Source: Cognatiyoonia koreensis
GTDB lineage: Bacteria; Pseudomonadota; Alphaproteobacteria; Rhodobacterales; Rhodobacteraceae
NCBI RefSeq assembly: GCF_900109295.1
Contig: NZ_FOIZ01000004.1
Location: 1 to 27,956 of the forward strand
Length of the DNA stretch: 27,956 nt
Reading direction: 5' to 3'
The notes under the pieces are model-generated. The model was not told where the DNA came from. It saw only the letters and a program-made list of their open reading frames with translations, and ran no database searches. The translations under genes were made by a program, and so were the position numbers. Each line of letters begins with the position of its first letter. Position 1 is the stretch's first letter. Below, piece after piece: positions 25,172-27,956 of the stretch.

Positions 25172-25642
25172 ATGTCACGTCGTCACGCCGCTGAAAAACG
25201 CGAAGTTCTGCCAGACGCAAAGTTTGGTGATAAGGTTCTGACAAAGTTCATGAACAACCTGATGGTTGACGGTAAGAAATCCGTCGCCGAACGCATCGTC
25301 TACAACGCCTTCGATCGCGTTGAAGACAAGCTGAAGAAGGCCCCGCTGGAAGTCTTCCACGAAAGCCTTGAGAACATCAAACCAAACCTCGAAGTGCGTT
25401 CGCGCCGCGTGGGTGGTGCAACGTATCAGGTGCCTGTCGAAGTGCGCCCAGAGCGTCGCGAAGCCCTTGCGATCCGTTGGTTGATTGCCGCTGCGAAGAA
25501 CCGCAACGAAAACACCATGGAAGAGCGTCTGGCTGGTGAGCTGGTTGATGCGGTCAACGGCCGCGGCACAGCCGTCAAGAAGCGTGAAGACACCCACAAG
25601 ATGGCCGACGCGAACAAAGCGTTCAGCCACTACCGCTGGTAA
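25172..25642 (+). CDS. rpsG: 30S ribosomal protein S7
   Basis: This 156-aa protein is of normal length for S7, the primary binder of the 16S 3' major domain. It has '[31 protein letters not shown]' at the N-terminus, '[25 protein letters not shown]' (the beta-hairpin region) and '[40 protein letters not shown]' at the end. S7 is a translational repressor of the str operon in E. coli. AAGGAAAAG precedes the ATG. Confidence 0.98.
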   Translation: MSRRHAAEKREVLPDAKFGDKVLTKFMNNLMVDGKKSVAERIVYNAFDRVEDKLKKAPLEVFHESLENIKPNLEVRSRRVGGATYQVPVEVRPERREALAIRWLIAAAKNRNENTMEERLAGELVDAVNGRGTAVKKREDTHKMADANKAFSHYRW

Positions 25643-25657
25643 GAGGAAAGTACCTAG

Positions 25658-27775
25658 ATGGCACGCGATTATCCCCTCGAGCGTTACCGGAACTTCGGCA
25701 TCATTGCACACATTGATGCGGGCAAGACGACCTGTTCCGAACGCATCCTGTATTATACAGGAAAATCCCACAACATCGGCGAAGTGCACGATGGTGCGGC
25801 CACGATGGACTGGATGGAGCAGGAGCAGGAACGTGGCATCACGATTACCTCTGCTGCGACAACCACGTTCTGGGAACGCACAGAGAACGGCACCGAAGCT
25901 GACTCGCCCAAGCACCGGATGAACATCATCGACACGCCCGGCCACGTGGACTTCACCATCGAAGTCGAACGTTCGCTGGCCGTTCTCGACGGTGCTGTCA
26001 CCGTACTTGATGCCAACGCAGGTGTTGAGCCGCAGACAGAAACCGTTTGGCGTCAGGCCGACCGCTACAAGGTGCCGCGCATCGTCTTCGTCAACAAGAT
26101 GGACAAGATCGGCGCAGATTTTTTCAACTGCGTCCACATGATCGAAGACCGCACTGGCGCGACTGCCGTGCCTGTCGGTATTCCGATCGGTGCCGAAACC
26201 GAACTGGAAGGTCTGATTGACCTCGTCACCATGGAAGAGTGGTTGTGGCAGGGTGAAGATCTGGGCGCGTCCTGGATCAAGGCTCCTGTGCGCGACAGCC
26301 TCAAGGACATGGCCGAAGAATGGCGTGGCAAGATGATCGAAGCGGCCGTCGAAATGGACGACGACGCGATGATGGAATACCTCGAAGGCAACGAACCTGA
26401 CGTGCCGACCCTGCGCGGCCTGCTGCGCAAAGGTTGCCTGGCGCTGAAGTTTGTTCCGGTTCTGGGTGGATCCGCGTTCAAGAACAAGGGCGTTCAGCCG
26501 TTGCTCAACGCTGTCATCGACTACCTGCCAAGCCCGCTCGACGTTGTCGACTATATGGGCTTCAAGCCGGGCGACGAGACAGAAACACGTAACATCCCGC
26601 GCCGCGCCGACGACGACATGGCGTTCTCTGGTCTTGCGTTCAAGATCATGAACGACCCGTTTGTGGGCTCGCTGACCTTCACACGCATCTATTCCGGTAC
26701 GCTCTCCAAGGGCGACAACATGCTCAACTCCACCAAGGGGAAGAAAGAGCGTGTAGGCCGGATGATGATGATGCACTCCAACAACCGCGAAGAGATCGAC
26801 GAGGCATTCGCCGGCGACATCATCGCGTTGGGTGGTCTGAAGGACACGACAACCGGTGACACGCTGTGTTCCGACAAGGATCCGGTTGTTCTTGAAACAA
26901 TGACGTTCCCCGACCCCGTGATCGAGATCGCCGTTGAGCCCAAGACAAAGGGTGACCAGGAAAAGATGGGCATCGCGTTGCAGCGTTTGTCTGCCGAAGA
27001 CCCGTCCTTCCGTGTCGAAACCGACATCGAAAGCGGCCAGACCATCATGAAGGGCATGGGCGAATTGCACCTCGACATCCTCGTCGACCGCATGAAGCGC
27101 GAGTTCAAGGTTGAAGCCAACATCGGTGCGCCGCAGGTGGCCTACCGCGAGACCATCGGTCACGCCGTGGAACACACCTACACGCACAAGAAGCAGTCCG
27201 GTGGATCCGGTCAGTTCGGTGAAGTGAAGCTGAACATCATCCCGACAGAGCCTGGCGAAGGTTATTCCTTCGAATCCAAGATCGTCGGTGGTGCGGTGCC
27301 CAAGGAATACATCCCTGGCGTCGAAAAAGGGATCAAGTCGGTCATGGACTCCGGTCCGCTGGCAGGCTTCCCCGTCATCGACTTCAAGGTCGAATTGCTG
27401 GACGGCAAGTTCCACGATGTGGACTCCTCGATCCTCGCGTTCGAAATCGCGGCCCGGATGTGTATGCGTGAAGGCATGCGCAAGGCGGGTGCGAAGCTGC
27501 TCGAACCGATCATGAAGGTCGAAGTCGTGACGCCAGAGGAATACACCGGCGGGATCATCGGCGACCTTACATCACGCCGCGGCATGGTGCAGGGTCAGGA
27601 TACACGCGGCAACGCAATCGTCATCGACGCTATGGTGCCGCTGGCCAATATGTTCGGCTACATCAACACACTGCGTTCCATGTCTTCGGGCCGTGCGCAG
27701 TTCACGATGCAGTTCGATCACTACGATCCGGTGCCATCGAACATCTCGGAAGAGATCCAGTCGAAATACGCTTAA
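25658..27775 (+). CDS. fusA: Elongation factor G
   Basis: The 705-aa translational GTPase drives tRNA-mRNA translocation and, with RRF, ribosome recycling. G-domain motifs are seen in order: AHIDAGKTT (17-25), the switch '[15 protein letters not shown]' (58-72), DTPGHVDF (92-99) and NKMD (146-149). Domain II to V sequence continues to '[32 protein letters not shown]'. GAGGAAA precedes the ATG, 15 nt after rpsG. A structured 88-nt gap separates it from tuf-2. Confidence 0.98.
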   Translation: MARDYPLERYRNFGIIAHIDAGKTTCSERILYYTGKSHNIGEVHDGAATMDWMEQEQERGITITSAATTTFWERTENGTEADSPKHRMNIIDTPGHVDFTIEVERSLAVLDGAVTVLDANAGVEPQTETVWRQADRYKVPRIVFVNKMDKIGADFFNCVHMIEDRTGATAVPVGIPIGAETELEGLIDLVTMEEWLWQGEDLGASWIKAPVRDSLKDMAEEWRGKMIEAAVEMDDDAMMEYLEGNEPDVPTLRGLLRKGCLALKFVPVLGGSAFKNKGVQPLLNAVIDYLPSPLDVVDYMGFKPGDETETRNIPRRADDDMAFSGLAFKIMNDPFVGSLTFTRIYSGTLSKGDNMLNSTKGKKERVGRMMMMHSNNREEIDEAFAGDIIALGGLKDTTTGDTLCSDKDPVVLETMTFPDPVIEIAVEPKTKGDQEKMGIALQRLSAEDPSFRVETDIESGQTIMKGMGELHLDILVDRMKREFKVEANIGAPQVAYRETIGHAVEHTYTHKKQSGGSGQFGEVKLNIIPTEPGEGYSFESKIVGGAVPKEYIPGVEKGIKSVMDSGPLAGFPVIDFKVELLDGKFHDVDSSILAFEIAARMCMREGMRKAGAKLLEPIMKVEVVTPEEYTGGIIGDLTSRRGMVQGQDTRGNAIVIDAMVPLANMFGYINTLRSMSSGRAQFTMQFDHYDPVPSNISEEIQSKYA

Positions 27776-27781
27776 TGGTGC

Positions 27782-27834
27782 GGCGGGGTGAACCCCGCCC
27801 TACCACATCATTGTAGGGCGGGGTCGACCCCGCC
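27782..27834 (+). repeat. Four-segment alternating hairpin element between fusA and tuf-2
   Basis: Four segments alternate: A GGCGGGGT (27782-27789), B ACCCCGCCCTAC (27792-27803), C GTAGGGCGGGGT (27813-27824) and D ACCCCGCC (27827-27834). A pairs with B, B with C (12 bp), and C with D, so either A:B plus C:D or B:C alone can form. This is the geometry of a riboswitch-like or REP/BIME-like element. It ends 17 nt before the tuf ribosome-binding site and has no T tract. The exact role is unknown. Confidence 0.75.
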
Positions 27835-27863
27835 GCCCCAAACAAAAGTTGAAGGAGGCCATC

Positions 27864-27956
27864 ATGGCTAAGGCAAAGTTTGAACGTAACAAACCCCACG
27901 TTAACATTGGCACGATTGGCCACGTTGACCACGGCAAGACGACGCTGACGGCGGCG
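27864..27956 (+). CDS. tuf: Elongation factor Tu, N-terminal start (tuf copy 2, partial)
   Basis: The 31 codons in view encode [20 protein letters not shown] followed by [11 protein letters not shown], the EF-Tu N-terminus with its P-loop GHVDHGKT. A strong AAGGAGG (27852-27858) lies 5 nt before the ATG. The gene runs off the window end. It is the last gene of the visible str operon and the second tuf copy, in the same orientation as the one ending at 66. Confidence 0.97.
   Translation, partial: MAKAKFERNKPHVNIGTIGHVDHGKTTLTAA

Noticed and set aside
25175..27415. A 746-codon open frame on the minus strand across rpsG and fusA
   Set aside because: It is antisense to two certain genes and spans their boundary. 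The predicted protein resembles nothing; long antisense frames arise from codon bias in GC-rich genomes.
1..27956. CRISPR arrays, insertion sequences, prophage or defence genes
   Set aside because: I saw no regularly spaced repeats, transposase or integrase motifs, or defence-type domains anywhere in the window.

Overview
The window is a chromosomal stretch of an alphaproteobacterium, most likely a marine Rhodobacterales (Roseobacter-group) species. This rests on the near-family-typical sequences of RpoB (1379 aa), RpoC (1418 aa), L11, L1, L10, L7/L12, S12, S7 and EF-G, on the tRNA-Trp / secE / nusG / rplKAJL / rpoBC / rpsL-rpsG-fusA-tuf gene order, and on a moderately GC-rich codon style. 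The genus is not settled from sequence alone.

Layout: the first 66 bases are the C-terminal end of one tuf gene and the last 93 bases are the N-terminal start of a second tuf gene in the same orientation, so the window is the segment between two EF-Tu genes. After tuf-1 comes a structured 3' region and a terminator, then a block of accessory genes: a VCBS/cadherin-like acidic protein (minus), a UspA protein plus an AGCS Na+/alanine-type symporter (plus), and a DUF374 acyltransferase-like protein (minus). tRNA-Trp(CCA) follows, then a sulfotransferase-like gene, secE and nusG. Between nusG and rplK lies an AT-richer accessory insert with a possible 48-aa ORF and a small membrane protein. The ribosomal and RNA polymerase core runs rplK-rplA, a VOC protein, rplJ-rplL and rpoB-rpoC. 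After the rpoC terminator comes a second accessory block: a PAS-HWE histidine kinase, a fatty acid desaturase, a family 2 glycosyltransferase, an EamA permease and a small lipoprotein. A strong promoter then begins the str operon rpsL-rpsG-fusA-tuf.

How it works together: most of the DNA encodes the transcription and translation machinery (RNA polymerase beta and beta', NusG, ribosomal proteins, EF-G, EF-Tu, tRNA-Trp) and the SecE translocon subunit. Several intergenic regions carry clear RNA hairpins or intrinsic terminators: after tuf-1, secE, nusG, rplA, rplL and rpoC, in the rplJ and rpoB leaders, and between fusA and tuf. These are the most interesting non-coding signals. The accessory genes concern envelope lipids, surface and transport functions, and sensing.

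I see no CRISPR array, insertion sequence, phage gene, toxin-antitoxin pair or defence locus, and no clear sign of a wholly new multi-gene system. The best leads are regulatory structures and small accessory genes wedged into otherwise conserved operons.
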